From positions 62,001 to 126,000 of the forward strand of contig JAQBOG010000017.1 of the NCBI GenBank assembly GCA_028288165.1: a stretch of 64,000 bases of DNA. The letters are read 5' to 3'. A program made the position numbers and the translations under genes. Source of the DNA: Sphingobacteriales bacterium (GTDB taxonomy: Bacteria; Bacteroidota; Bacteroidia; Sphingobacteriales; Sphingobacteriaceae). The notes beneath the pieces were generated by a model. The model saw nothing but the letters and a program-made list of their open reading frames with translations. It was not told the DNA's origin and made no database searches. Of this stretch, positions 18,919 to 27,185 are shown piece after piece (the first letter of the stretch is position 1; each line of letters begins with the position of its first letter).

Positions 18919-19308
18919 TCATATCAATCTTTCCAAAACACCTTTTCGTTTGATTAAGTTTTTATAATCCCATTGAATCTCTCTGGACTTTTTAAGCCAG
19001 CGGCTTAAATCTTTGGTATTAATTTGTTCCATATCGGTGTAGCGCACTTCAGCAGCTTTGAAACTGCCTTCATTTTGCAAAGCTTCCTCATCAAAAGATT
19101 GACCGCTCCAAAACAGTAATCGAACAGAATTTTTCAATTTACTGTATCCTGCAATAGGGTTTCCGTCCAAAAACCAAACTGGATGTGCGTGCCAAATTTT
19201 ATTTTCTGCTTCAGGCAAATTGCTACTAATTTCCAGCGCAAGTAAATTGCAAATTTCCCTGTTCTCAATTGATTGAGAGTCATTATATACTTGAATATCT
19301 TTATTCAT
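18919..19308 (-). CDS. DUF1801 (YdhG-like) domain protein
   Basis: 129-residue soluble cytoplasmic protein with the DUF1801 pattern: LPEAENKIWHAHPVWFLDGNPIAGY, then a small beta core (VRLLFWSGQSF) and a C-terminal helix containing DLSRWLKKSREIQWDY. The family is small and of unknown function, and common as accessory or cassette genes. Its start is 8 nt downstream of another DUF1801 gene in the same direction, so the two are almost certainly co-transcribed. They are different sub-types of the family rather than recent duplicates. Confidence 0.75.
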   Translation of the reverse strand: MNKDIQVYNDSQSIENREICNLLALEISSNLPEAENKIWHAHPVWFLDGNPIAGYSKLKNSVRLLFWSGQSFDEEALQNEGSFKAAEVRYTDMEQINTKDLSRWLKKSREIQWDYKNLIKRKGVLERLI

Positions 19309-19315
19309 AGGTTGT

Positions 19316-19693
19316 TTATTCTTTGAGTTTCACAATACCTGTCCGGTATAAGTCTAATGCTTTTTGCAAAATATTTTCAATCGTTTTTACGGGTAAATCT
19401 TCGTTCGGATTTACTCTAAAAATCTTCATCCTGGAACGTTTGCCTGCTTCTAATTCAGGGAAAACAAGGTGTTTACCTTCTACCATCAGGATATAAGGTT
19501 CATCCGTTTTTTTATCAGTCCATAAGTAACAGAACATCTTTTTCTTATAGCAGAAGCAGGGCATTCCCCACTTCTGCATTTCAGTAATATTTTTGTCTTG
19601 TTCAAGAATAATGCTTCGCAAAGCAAGTAGGCAACTCTTGTTTGGTTCTTCTTTATTCAAATAATAGTTATCAACTTCTCGAATCATATTCAT
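19316..19693 (-). CDS. DUF1801 domain protein
   Basis: 125 residues (or 123 from the second Met at 19687, which gives the common start MIREVDNYY). The DUF1801 pattern is clear: NKEEPNKSCLLALRSIIL, ITEMQKWGMPCFCYKKKMFCYLW, and the basic turn LEAGKRSRMKIFRVNPNEDL. It contains three cysteines around the aromatic strand (CFCYKKKMFC). Function is unknown for the family. It is followed after 7 nt by the second DUF1801 gene and preceded by the attC-like inverted element at 19792-19921. Confidence 0.8.
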   Translation of the reverse strand: MNMIREVDNYYLNKEEPNKSCLLALRSIILEQDKNITEMQKWGMPCFCYKKKMFCYLWTDKKTDEPYILMVEGKHLVFPELEAGKRSRMKIFRVNPNEDLPVKTIENILQKALDLYRTGIVKLKE

Positions 19694-19791
19694 TAAACTA
19701 TTTTATAGCAAAAAAATATACTTCTGCATCATCGAGTTTTGGTCGATTTCGGTCTGACAGTTAATGTTTGAAGAGTGGTCGATAGCATTAA

Positions 19792-19921
19792 GCCTAACGG
19801 TTTCGTGGTTTGCGTTCGGGCGAGTTTAGATGCACAAATTTTCAGCTTGCACCAAAGCTAATAAAAAGCACAAACGCTCAATAAAGCACATCAGCCCACA
19901 TGACGCAAAACCGTGTTGTGC
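19792..19921 (-). other. attC-like inverted element between accessory genes
   Basis: Bounded by GCCTAAC (19792-19798) and GTTGTGC (19915-19921) on the + strand, that is, an R''-like GCACAAC and an R'-like GTTAGGC on the coding strand. Inside, AACGGTTT and TTTGCGT pair with ACGCAAA and AACCGTGTT across a 5-base bulge, as in folded attC sites. Length is about 130 bp, within the usual attC range. One boundary deviates from consensus by a base. No integrase is in the window. Confidence 0.4.
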
Positions 19922-19942
19922 GCTCGCCATAATTGGAGCTTG

Positions 19943-20707
19943 TCATTTTATCGCATAAACCGCCTTGAATTTTTCGCAATAATTTATAAGATTTCTCGCT
20001 ATTTCATAGCAGTCATAATAATTTTCAGACCAAGTGGTCAAATCCGTATTCTGTAGGGTTCCACCTTTCTTTATAAATTCAAGTGTAAATTCTCGAACAT
20101 CTTTCATGCTATAACTGTGACGAGAACTTTCGATTTGTATAAGAAACGAGCTTAAATCGGAATCAAAAAAAGGATAGCGTTCCCATATTTTTTTAATATT
20201 CTGTTTACTCCAAGTATCTTGAGTAGCCATTGCTCCTAACCAAGATAATTGAGGGGCAATATCTCCATCTTTATAGCCATCATGCATAGGAGCAAAGTCG
20301 GTTGGTGATACTAAGGCAAATTCACGTCTAACTATATCTAAAGTGACGGTTTGGATATTCAAAATTTCTTCACTATCTGGATGGTGCTGCATATTCTTGT
20401 AATAGAGCATTTGTAAAAACCCTGTAACATTATATGCAGCTCTTTCAGCCCAATCTAACACTTCTCTGCTTCTGTTTCTTATTTTAATAACTTTAGGTAT
20501 TTCGGCAGATAAGATGTAAAAAATATATCCTGCTATATTAGCAATTAATATATCATTAACCATTTCTCCAATATCATGAGCTTTGGGGAAAATAATTGGC
20601 ATGTTATCGAGTAAAAGAACTTTTAATAATAATATGCCAAATGAAATTAATAAAAGCCAGTGCAAAAATTTAGGACAGGTTCTGAGTGCAATAAAAAATA
20701 TTTTCAT
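19943..20707 (-). CDS. Membrane protein of unknown function
   Basis: 254 residues. Two N-terminal hydrophobic segments, about 14-33 (FLHWLLLISFGILLLKVLLL) and 50-70 (DILIANIAGYIFYILSAEIP), are followed by a long soluble helical domain. Recognisable strings are RNRSREVLDWAERAAYNV, a His/Asp-rich stretch (NMQHHPDSEE) and SSRHSYSMKDVREFTLEF. No family is recognised. It lies just downstream, in the same direction, of the nuclease-ATPase pair, but a 465-nt gap with gene debris lies between, so I do not claim it as a third component. A GCACAAC motif follows its stop codon. Confidence 0.65.
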   Translation of the reverse strand: MKIFFIALRTCPKFLHWLLLISFGILLLKVLLLDNMPIIFPKAHDIGEMVNDILIANIAGYIFYILSAEIPKVIKIRNRSREVLDWAERAAYNVTGFLQMLYYKNMQHHPDSEEILNIQTVTLDIVRREFALVSPTDFAPMHDGYKDGDIAPQLSWLGAMATQDTWSKQNIKKIWERYPFFDSDLSSFLIQIESSRHSYSMKDVREFTLEFIKKGGTLQNTDLTTWSENYYDCYEIARNLINYCEKFKAVYAIK

Positions 20708-20771
20708 AAAGTATGGTTAGAGGGTGATGAACAACTAGCAGATATACCTTATGTATGGGGTATATCTTTCT

Positions 20772-21024
20772 AAATATATACCTTATAATTTTACTTGATA
20801 GGTAATGTCTTTGTATTCATCCTTTTTCAACAAATGTTTCCATTGGTAAATGGTCCCTGTAAAGAACTGAGGATGGTACTTGAAATTGAGGTGCACCTAT
20901 AAATCTACTAAACTTCTGAATATCTGTCTTGTTAGTGACAACACCAACAAGGGCGAAATATATTTTCGGTTTCAAAAATCAAGTCAAATAAATCTTCAAG
21001 TATTATTGGCTCCCATTTGGTCAT
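20772..21024 (-). pseudogene. Degraded small gene with repeat copy 3
   Basis: From ATG at 21024 the - strand reads MTKWEPIILEDLFDLIFETE, then runs to a stop after about 30 codons. A second frame from about 20960 continues as protein-like sequence (ALVGVVTNKTDIQKFSRFIG and on) to about 20830. A third frame then ends YKDITYQVKL and stop. The 20772-20801 tail matches the 46-nt repeat copies at 17344 and 18369, so those copies may be tails of the same gene family. The rest of the gap to 21172 holds nothing I recognise. Confidence 0.4.
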
Positions 21025-21172
21025 TGTTTTTTATTTAGCACTAAAAATATTATAAAAAAGTATCTAGAATCACGAAAATTTAAAGGGCAACGAGCAAGTT
21101 CTCCAGCAGAGGAGACTGGTTTTAAATTCATTAAGTGCAAATGGAAAATTAAACTTTTTGTGGCTTTAATAC

Positions 21173-22777
21173 CTATTCTTTAACTCCAAATCGTTCCAAT
21201 AATTTCATAAAACCATCTACGTTGGATGCTTGCAATATTTTACTGTCCTGCAAATTTGAATAGTCTATAACATTTATATCTTCCATTTTATCGTATTTAT
21301 CTGAATCATACTCTTCTTTCTTTAAAGTTGATGTTAATATTACTTGCTTATTTAGTTTTTTAAATTCTTGAATCATCAATTCTTCTTTACCTGATGATAA
21401 TTCGCCTTCCCGAAATGAGTCAATTAGAATTGGAAAAATATGTTTCACAACATTATTCAATGCTAGTAGTTTACAAAAATAATACTCTTGTCCTTCGCTG
21501 CCTGAATAAGTCTCGCCGCTTTTAGTAAAAAGGTCTTCAAATATTAATATTCCCTGCGGATCAATAGTTAAATAATGCCTTTTCATTTCACTCAAAATAC
21601 GAAGCAATATCTGTTTTTGAGATTCTCTATCCGATACGATTTTTGTTTCATTGTTTCTTATCTTTCTATCAATGATGTCGAGCTCATTCTGAAATTCTAG
21701 AATAACGTTATTTATTTCTTTAGAGTCAAAAATCTCGTCTTGAAAAAGAATATAATTTTTTGTTTCCGGAGTTGTGATTTCTAATACTCTATTTAGCTGT
21801 TCTTGCTCCTTTATAATTTCGTTGTTAAATTCTTCAACGATTTCTGTTTTTAAAATGATGTTTTCTTTTATTGACTTAAGTATGTTTTGTCGAACAAATG
21901 TATTGCTAACTTCGAACTCGAAATCCTCGTTTGAGAAAATAATTTTGTCACTTCCGCACTCTGAACATTTTACTTTCCCTTCACTTAAGCTTCTATTTAA
22001 GGAGTTTAACTCACTTACCAAAGCTTCTAATTTTATTTTTCTATTTTCTTCTCGATTTCTTTTCTTCTTTAATTCTGCAATATTCAGATGTATTTCAGTC
22101 AATTGAATTGATGTCTTTTTAAAATCGATGTTATTGGATGAGGAACTTATAAAAGTTGCTATTTGGGGATTAACTTTAAGAATAGCAATCTTTCTGGTTT
22201 CTGATTTAATTTTTGATTCTAAATCTGCTTTTGCCTTTCTTAAGTTTTCAATGTCATATTTATTTTCCAACGTAATTGAAATTCCCATCATTGAATACAA
22301 CATGTTAAGAAAATCAACTTTGTTGTTTAAGCCTCTGACAATGAGATTTGATGTGTTTCGCTTATCCTGTCCGAGAAAAAATAGCTCATAAAGAAGACTT
22401 AAGTCTGCTAATTTGACCTCACCGTCTTTATCAAACTTTGGTAGTTTATATATTTCTTTATCAAAATAATATTTAAACTCTGTAATGCTGTTAAAAACGA
22501 TAATCTTGCCTTTATTGATTATTAATATCGAATTCCCTCGTCTTAGGAATTCAATTTCATTTTCGAAGAATTCAATTTTTGAATAAAAATAATAGATCTT
22601 CGGATTAAATCCGCTGGGGAAAATTGACTCATATCCGATGGAATAAACGATACTTTGCATAAGTAGAGTTTTTCCTCTATTATTATCATTACTAAAAACG
22701 ATATTAGTTTTGCTTTTGAAGCGATTTTCGATAAATGCTTCAAGTTTATTTCCAAAGGCTACCTCCTTTATTATCAT
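21173..22777 (-). CDS. Rad50/SMC-like ATPase with zinc hook (putative defence ATPase)
   Basis: 534 residues, cytoplasmic. The N-terminal Walker A is atypical (SNDNNRGKT, 29-37). A coiled coil (~175-262) leads to a CxxC zinc-hook motif KCSECG (Cys271/Cys274), then a returning coiled coil (~295-400). The C-terminal lobe has a signature-like SGSEGQ (425-430) and a Walker B FPILIDS (448-454) followed by Glu. The length is much shorter than Rad50, as in ATPases of Lamassu and ABC-three-component (ABC-3C) defence systems. Its start overlaps the stop of the upstream nuclease-like gene by 4 nt (ATGA), so the two are translationally coupled. DNA-end sensing and control of the nuclease are inferred from these families. 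Confidence 0.75.
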   Translation of the reverse strand: MIIKEVAFGNKLEAFIENRFKSKTNIVFSNDNNRGKTLLMQSIVYSIGYESIFPSGFNPKIYYFYSKIEFFENEIEFLRRGNSILIINKGKIIVFNSITEFKYYFDKEIYKLPKFDKDGEVKLADLSLLYELFFLGQDKRNTSNLIVRGLNNKVDFLNMLYSMMGISITLENKYDIENLRKAKADLESKIKSETRKIAILKVNPQIATFISSSSNNIDFKKTSIQLTEIHLNIAELKKKRNREENRKIKLEALVSELNSLNRSLSEGKVKCSECGSDKIIFSNEDFEFEVSNTFVRQNILKSIKENIILKTEIVEEFNNEIIKEQEQLNRVLEITTPETKNYILFQDEIFDSKEINNVILEFQNELDIIDRKIRNNETKIVSDRESQKQILLRILSEMKRHYLTIDPQGILIFEDLFTKSGETYSGSEGQEYYFCKLLALNNVVKHIFPILIDSFREGELSSGKEELMIQEFKKLNKQVILTSTLKKEEYDSDKYDKMEDINVIDYSNLQDSKILQASNVDGFMKLLERFGVKE

Positions 22778-23799
22778 TCTAGTCCTTCTATAATTATTGA
22801 AATTAAATACTTAATTGTTATTTCGTTCAAATACGAAATCTTGACGCTGTAGCTATGAAAAATGCTTTTATAAGCTTGCTCGACATCGTAAGCTATTGGA
22901 GGGGATGAGAAATACGTAAGAATATCTTCACAAATTTTCCAGAAGGCTTTGTTGGCGTTTTTATTAAAAAAGGCTTTTGAAAGATTACCGTTGCATTCTT
23001 CTAAAGTATCCCTTTTGTCCTCAATGTTTAAGTCATGGATACAGGTTGAAAAGTAAAGAGGTATTCCCTGAAATTTAAAAATTTCGCATCCGAGGATTCT
23101 GCTAATGATTAATAATTCAATTTCTTTTACAGAAAGGTGTCTTCTAAGCAATAATACATCACAAATCTCATTTATTATTGTGTTTTCAATATAGCTGTTC
23201 TTTTTGCCTGATTGAATATTACGTAAATCAATGAAAACACTTTTGTAAAACTCATCTGACTTAATATCAGTTTTTTTGAATTTTGTTATTAGTTTGATGT
23301 ATTCATTCTCTGTTCCACTGTCTTCAACTATGCTAACGATTTTCAGGAAATTGTCAATCTCCAAACTGTAATCAGTTAAATCACCTTTGACTCTTTTAAC
23401 CTCCTCTACTAGGCCATTTCGTATCCTTGCTTTTGTATCTGTCTGGATATTGTTGATTGTATAGCAGTTCAGATTAACATTAATTTTATACTTTAAATTT
23501 AAGGCAGGGGAAAAGAAAATAAATTCCTTGAAGGCGAACGCCGAGATATAATTATCAAAGAGAGTGAAGAAGTAAGTTCCAATCTTTTTCGGTGATAATG
23601 CCTTTTCATTTTTTGACTGAATATCCCAGATTTTGTCGTGTTGTTTATTTACTCCACTTACGTCATTGAAGCAATCGAAAGTTACATATTCAATTTCTTT
23701 GCTATCACTTCTCTTTCCTATCAAATATAAAAGCGACTTGGTTTCAAAATTTGAAGCTTTCTCATTATTGATTTCTGTATTTTTAAATGTATAGGCCAC
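22774..23799 (-). CDS. Putative restriction-endonuclease-fold effector (DUF4297/Cap4-like), partner of the ATPase
   Basis: 341 residues. The N-terminal 70 residues fit a PD-(D/E)xK-type nuclease core: Glu19 in a helix, then strand YVTFDCFNDVSG with Asp42/Asp46, then WDIQSKNE with a Q61-x-K63 pair, as in DUF4297/Cap4 nucleases. The remaining ~270 residues are helical and unrecognised (for example NEICDVLLLRRHLSVKEIELL) and may bind the ATPase. It is the first gene of the pair, overlapping it by 4 nt. The nuclease assignment rests on a few residues by eye; alternatives are a middle component of an ABC-3C system or an unrelated sensor. The leader (23800-23880) is AT-rich with repeated TTTATAAATAT. 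Confidence 0.45.
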   Translation of the reverse strand: MAYTFKNTEINNEKASNFETKSLLYLIGKRSDSKEIEYVTFDCFNDVSGVNKQHDKIWDIQSKNEKALSPKKIGTYFFTLFDNYISAFAFKEFIFFSPALNLKYKINVNLNCYTINNIQTDTKARIRNGLVEEVKRVKGDLTDYSLEIDNFLKIVSIVEDSGTENEYIKLITKFKKTDIKSDEFYKSVFIDLRNIQSGKKNSYIENTIINEICDVLLLRRHLSVKEIELLIISRILGCEIFKFQGIPLYFSTCIHDLNIEDKRDTLEECNGNLSKAFFNKNANKAFWKICEDILTYFSSPPIAYDVEQAYKSIFHSYSVKISYLNEITIKYLISIIIEGLE

Positions 23800-24022
23800 T
23801 TATTTAATTTAGTTAATTGCCAAGTATGAGTTTCTTTTGTCGAAAGAGTATAGTTTATAAATATAGTTTATAAATATTGATGAATTCTCTTGGCTTTTCA
23901 TCAGGTTCATTGAGAATAATTATTCGATAAGCTCTTTTTATTATTAAAAAGCTTTCTTATGAGGGACGTTGTAACACTAAATTTAAATATTGTGAATTTG
24001 TCCTTCCAACTTGCAATACCCC

Positions 24023-24104
24023 TTGCGTTTGGGATAGAAATGGAAACCCTTTTTGCCTCTTCCTTCGGCAAAAAGATTGCAATGGATAGCCCGCTCGAAC
24101 GCCC
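24023..24104 (+). repeat. Variable-stem hairpin element, copy C
   Basis: The outer parts match the other copies (TTGCGTTTGGGAT... and ...ATTGCAATGGATAGCCCG with GAACGCCC). The inner stem is CTTTTTGCC (24049-24057) paired with GGCAAAAAG (24067-24075), a perfect 9 bp around a 9-nt loop. Confidence 0.7.
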
Positions 24105-24252
24105 TATTTAAGTTGAAAGTTTAAAGAAGTAGTTCGAAATTGCCTGCTCAAATTACTTAGCTTATTTCATAGCTAATTTTGATAAATATAAATGCTATAA
24201 GCTGATAGCTCACACCTTGATACCTGATACCCTACTACCTGACACCCCCAAA

Positions 24253-24373
24253 AGCGTACAGCGGATGTTCGATAACGTACACCTTCGGAGTTTAAAATAA
24301 ATAAAACACTTATTTATCAACTACTTAACTATTTGGCATTTTTGTTATTCAACCTGTTTGGCAGATTTTGATG
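24253..24373 (+). promoter_or_regulatory. Candidate enhancer site and weak sigma-54-like promoter for permease copy 5
   Basis: 24253-24282 fits the three-half-site pattern: GTACAG, N4, TGTTCG, N4, CGTACA. It aligns base for base with the site at 43864. About 75 bp downstream lies TTGGCAGATTTTGATG (24358-24373), with a good -24 but a short spacing to the -12 region. A second TTTGGCA at 24333 is an alternative. Enhancer part moderately supported, promoter part weak. Confidence 0.4.
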
Positions 24374-24425
24374 GATGTGTTAAATAGTTGAAAGCTGCTA
24401 AAAGATCACAAATAAATGATGGGCT

Positions 24426-26843
24426 ATGTTCAATAACTTCTTCAAAGTAGCGTTCAGAACCTTGCTTCGACATAAAGGGTTTTCATTTATAAATATTGCT
24501 GGATTATCGATAGGGCTGGCTGTTTGCCTTTTGATTGCTGTATTTGTTCAGGATGAATTGAAATACGATCAATTTGTGAAGGATGGCGACCGGGTATACC
24601 GGATTGCAAACACACGGACGGATAATATCAGCACCACTCGGATGGCGAGTGTTCCGCCGAGGTTTGCCACGTACATGAAGGAGCATTTCCCGGAAGTGGA
24701 GACGACTAACCGAATTTTGATGGCGTCTGGAAAAATGTTTTTTGATGTGGGAGAGAAGAAATCATACGAAGAAAAATGGCTGGTTACGGAAGGGAAGTTC
24801 TTTGATATTTTTCCGCTGAAGTTTTTGAAGGGGCAGCCTAAAAATTCGCTGGATGCACCGGGTTCGATTGTGATTACCGAAAAACTGGCTAAGAAATATT
24901 TCGGTACCACGGATGTGCTGAACAAGGTGATTAAGATTGATAAGGAAGATTGCATAGTGAAAGGGGTGATTGCAGATTTGCCGGAACATTTTCACCTGAA
25001 CTTCGACTTTCTTATGTCCTTAGAAACCATTCACCTTCCAAAAGAGCGGATGGAAAGTTTATCGTGGCAGCAGTTTTACACGTATATCAAATTGAAACCA
25101 GGTGCAAACGCAGCTTTATTGGAAAGCAAGTTTGCGGAAGCCATCAAGAAGGAAACATTCGAAATGTCGAAAGGATCTGGCAATAGTTACGAGCCTTTTT
25201 TACAGCCTTTGGGCGATATTCATTTAAAATCAGCTGATTATGTGTATGACAATGCTAAGCGGGGAAACTTATCCTATGTAAAAGGATTGGGCTTTATTGC
25301 CTTGTTTGTGCTGGTGATTGCCTGCTTTAATTTTATAAATCTGGCTACGGCTAGTTCGATCCGACGGGCGAAAGAAATCGGTGTTAGAAAGGTAATCGGT
25401 GCCGATCGAAAACAATTAGTGGTTCAGTTTACTGGTGAATCTATTCTTATTTCGACCATTTCGATGGTTATTGCGGTGGTGGTTACCATCTTGTTTATGC
25501 CTTTGTTGAACAGTTTTACAGGGAAGAATATCTCATTCAATCCGTTTATCCAGCCTTTATTGGGCTTGGGTATATTAGCTATCGGAGCTGTGATTGGCGT
25601 TTTAGCAGGGATTTATCCGTCGATCGTTTTATCCGGCTTTAAGCCTATTAAGGTTTTGAAGGGCAGTAAAACCAATACGGCTGATAACGTTTTCTGGTTG
25701 CGCCAGGGCTTGGTGGTTGTGCAGTTTGCCTTGTCGGCTATTCTGATTATTTGCACCACGGTTGTGTATCTGCAAATGCAGTTTTTAAATGAAAAAGACT
25801 TGGGGTTCAGCAAGGAGCAAGTATTATTTTTCCCGATTCGGAGTGGTGTTGCCCAACGAATTGATGAGTTTAAAAGCGAATTAAAACGCTCGCCAAATGT
25901 GGTTTCTGTTACTGCAGGTTATGGTTTGCCGGGTGATCAGTTTGCTGGGGATGGGATTATTATTCCAACAAAGAATGGTGATAAGAAAATGCCGGTGAGT
26001 CTTTTTATAGTTGACCCTGATTATATCCCTACACTAAGTTTAAAATTGATTGCAGGAAGAAATTTCTCTAAAGATTTCCCGACTGATGTGGAAGAAGGTT
26101 TCATCATCAACCAAACTGCCGTTAAAGAAATGGGCTACGGCACAGCTACCAAGGCTCTCGGGCAACGGTTAAAGTGGGATAAATGGGGCACAGATTCTAT
26201 AAAGCCAATAAAAGAAGGAAGGATTGTTGGCGTGGTTAAAGATTTCCATTACAAGAGTCTGCATGAAAAAGTAGCGGCTTCGGTTTTACAAATTTTTCCG
26301 CAGGTGGCAGAAAAATTTGCGGTGAAAGTCCGCAGTACCGATATGCAAAACACCATCTCCTTTATAAACACTGCCTGGAATAAATTTTCACCCGATTATC
26401 CGCTGGACTATAAGTTTATGGACACCAGTTTTGAAGACATGTACCAGGCAGATAAGAAGCTCAGTAAGTTGCTGTTGATTTTCACTTCGCTGGCTATACT
26501 GGTAGGTTGCATGGGACTTTTCGGTTTAGCCACCTATAGCGCCCGACAAAGAACCAAAGAGATCAGTATCCGCAAAGTATTGGGAGCAACTGTTCAGGGA
26601 TTAGTGGTTTTACTGACGAAAGATTTTATAAAACTGATTGCGATTTCTTTACTGATTGCATCGCCCATTGCCTTGTATTTAATGAATGAGTGGCTGCAAA
26701 ACTTCGTGTACCGAATTAATATCAGCTGGTGGATAATCCCATTTGCTGCAGTACTTGCTTTGTCGATTGCTTTTTTAACGATTAGTTTCCAGGCAATTAA
26801 AGCGGCAGTAGAAAATCCTGTGAAGAATTTGAGAGCAGAGTAG
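24426..26843 (+). CDS. MacB/FtsX-like ABC transporter permease, copy 5
   Basis: 805 residues, beginning MFNNFFKVAFRTLLRHK, a variant of the family start. Coupling motifs are KEIGVRKVIGAD near 315 and KEISIRKVLGAT near 711 (Ser replaces Gly), following MGLFGLATYSARQR; the C-terminus is NPVKNLRAE. It has no heptad arm directly before its start. Instead a candidate regulatory site lies about 145-170 nt upstream, so it probably opens a new transcription unit after the accessory block. A long heptad spacer follows the stop. Confidence 0.93.
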   Translation: MFNNFFKVAFRTLLRHKGFSFINIAGLSIGLAVCLLIAVFVQDELKYDQFVKDGDRVYRIANTRTDNISTTRMASVPPRFATYMKEHFPEVETTNRILMASGKMFFDVGEKKSYEEKWLVTEGKFFDIFPLKFLKGQPKNSLDAPGSIVITEKLAKKYFGTTDVLNKVIKIDKEDCIVKGVIADLPEHFHLNFDFLMSLETIHLPKERMESLSWQQFYTYIKLKPGANAALLESKFAEAIKKETFEMSKGSGNSYEPFLQPLGDIHLKSADYVYDNAKRGNLSYVKGLGFIALFVLVIACFNFINLATASSIRRAKEIGVRKVIGADRKQLVVQFTGESILISTISMVIAVVVTILFMPLLNSFTGKNISFNPFIQPLLGLGILAIGAVIGVLAGIYPSIVLSGFKPIKVLKGSKTNTADNVFWLRQGLVVVQFALSAILIICTTVVYLQMQFLNEKDLGFSKEQVLFFPIRSGVAQRIDEFKSELKRSPNVVSVTAGYGLPGDQFAGDGIIIPTKNGDKKMPVSLFIVDPDYIPTLSLKLIAGRNFSKDFPTDVEEGFIINQTAVKEMGYGTATKALGQRLKWDKWGTDSIKPIKEGRIVGVVKDFHYKSLHEKVAASVLQIFPQVAEKFAVKVRSTDMQNTISFINTAWNKFSPDYPLDYKFMDTSFEDMYQADKKLSKLLLIFTSLAILVGCMGLFGLATYSARQRTKEISIRKVLGATVQGLVVLLTKDFIKLIAISLLIASPIALYLMNEWLQNFVYRINISWWIIPFAAVLALSIAFLTISFQAIKAAVENPVKNLRAE

Positions 26844-27185
26844 GAAGGGAGCTGGGAGCAGTCAGCTGTCAGCAGTCAGCAATGAGCTTTGAAGGAGCAG
26901 TCAGCTATGAGCTATCAGCTCTTTTTAGCTGTGAGCTCTTAGCGAGGTGCAAAGAATATCGGATATATTAAAGTATAAAGAAGAATAAAATATGCAGAAA
27001 GCTGACCGCTAAAAACTAGAATAGCACACATGCTAGAGGCCGAAAGCTCATTGCTGAGTGCTGATGCTAATAAACTTGCTATAAGCTGACGGCTGATTGC
27101 TCATAGCTGATAGCTGACTGCTGATAGCTAAAAAAAAACATGCTAGAAGCTGATACCTCACAGCTGATAGCTCAAAGCTCAACTA
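26844..27185 (+). repeat. 342-nt heptad-repeat spacer with start-codon mimics
   Basis: The + arm (GTCAGCT GTCAGCA GTCAGCA ATGAGCT) follows the stop and a long inverted arm (GCTGACGGCTGATTGCTCATAGCT and on) precedes the next gene. CATGCTA occurs at 27029 and 27139, the second followed by words that run into the true start at 27186. No gene is present. Confidence 0.85.

Larger units (their letters stand above)
23800..24425. other. Gap between the defence-like pair and permease copy 5: repeats and a candidate promoter
   Basis: Holds a variable-stem hairpin element (24023-24104), mixed heptad words (AGCTGAT AGCTCAC, then ACCTGAT ACC; about 24198-24246) and a candidate enhancer/promoter (24253-24373). 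It marks the right edge of the accessory block, where the + strand permease array resumes. No gene was found. Confidence 0.7.

Noticed and set aside
15071..23799. Prophage or conjugative element
   Set aside because: No integrase, terminase, portal, relaxase or Tra gene is present; the block is better described as a set of accessory genes with cassette-like features.
24333..24351. TTTGGCATTTTTGTTATTC as the sigma-54 promoter of permease 5
   Set aside because: The -24 half is good but no GC or GA falls at the -12 position; the nearby TTGGCAGATTTTGATG was preferred, also with low confidence.
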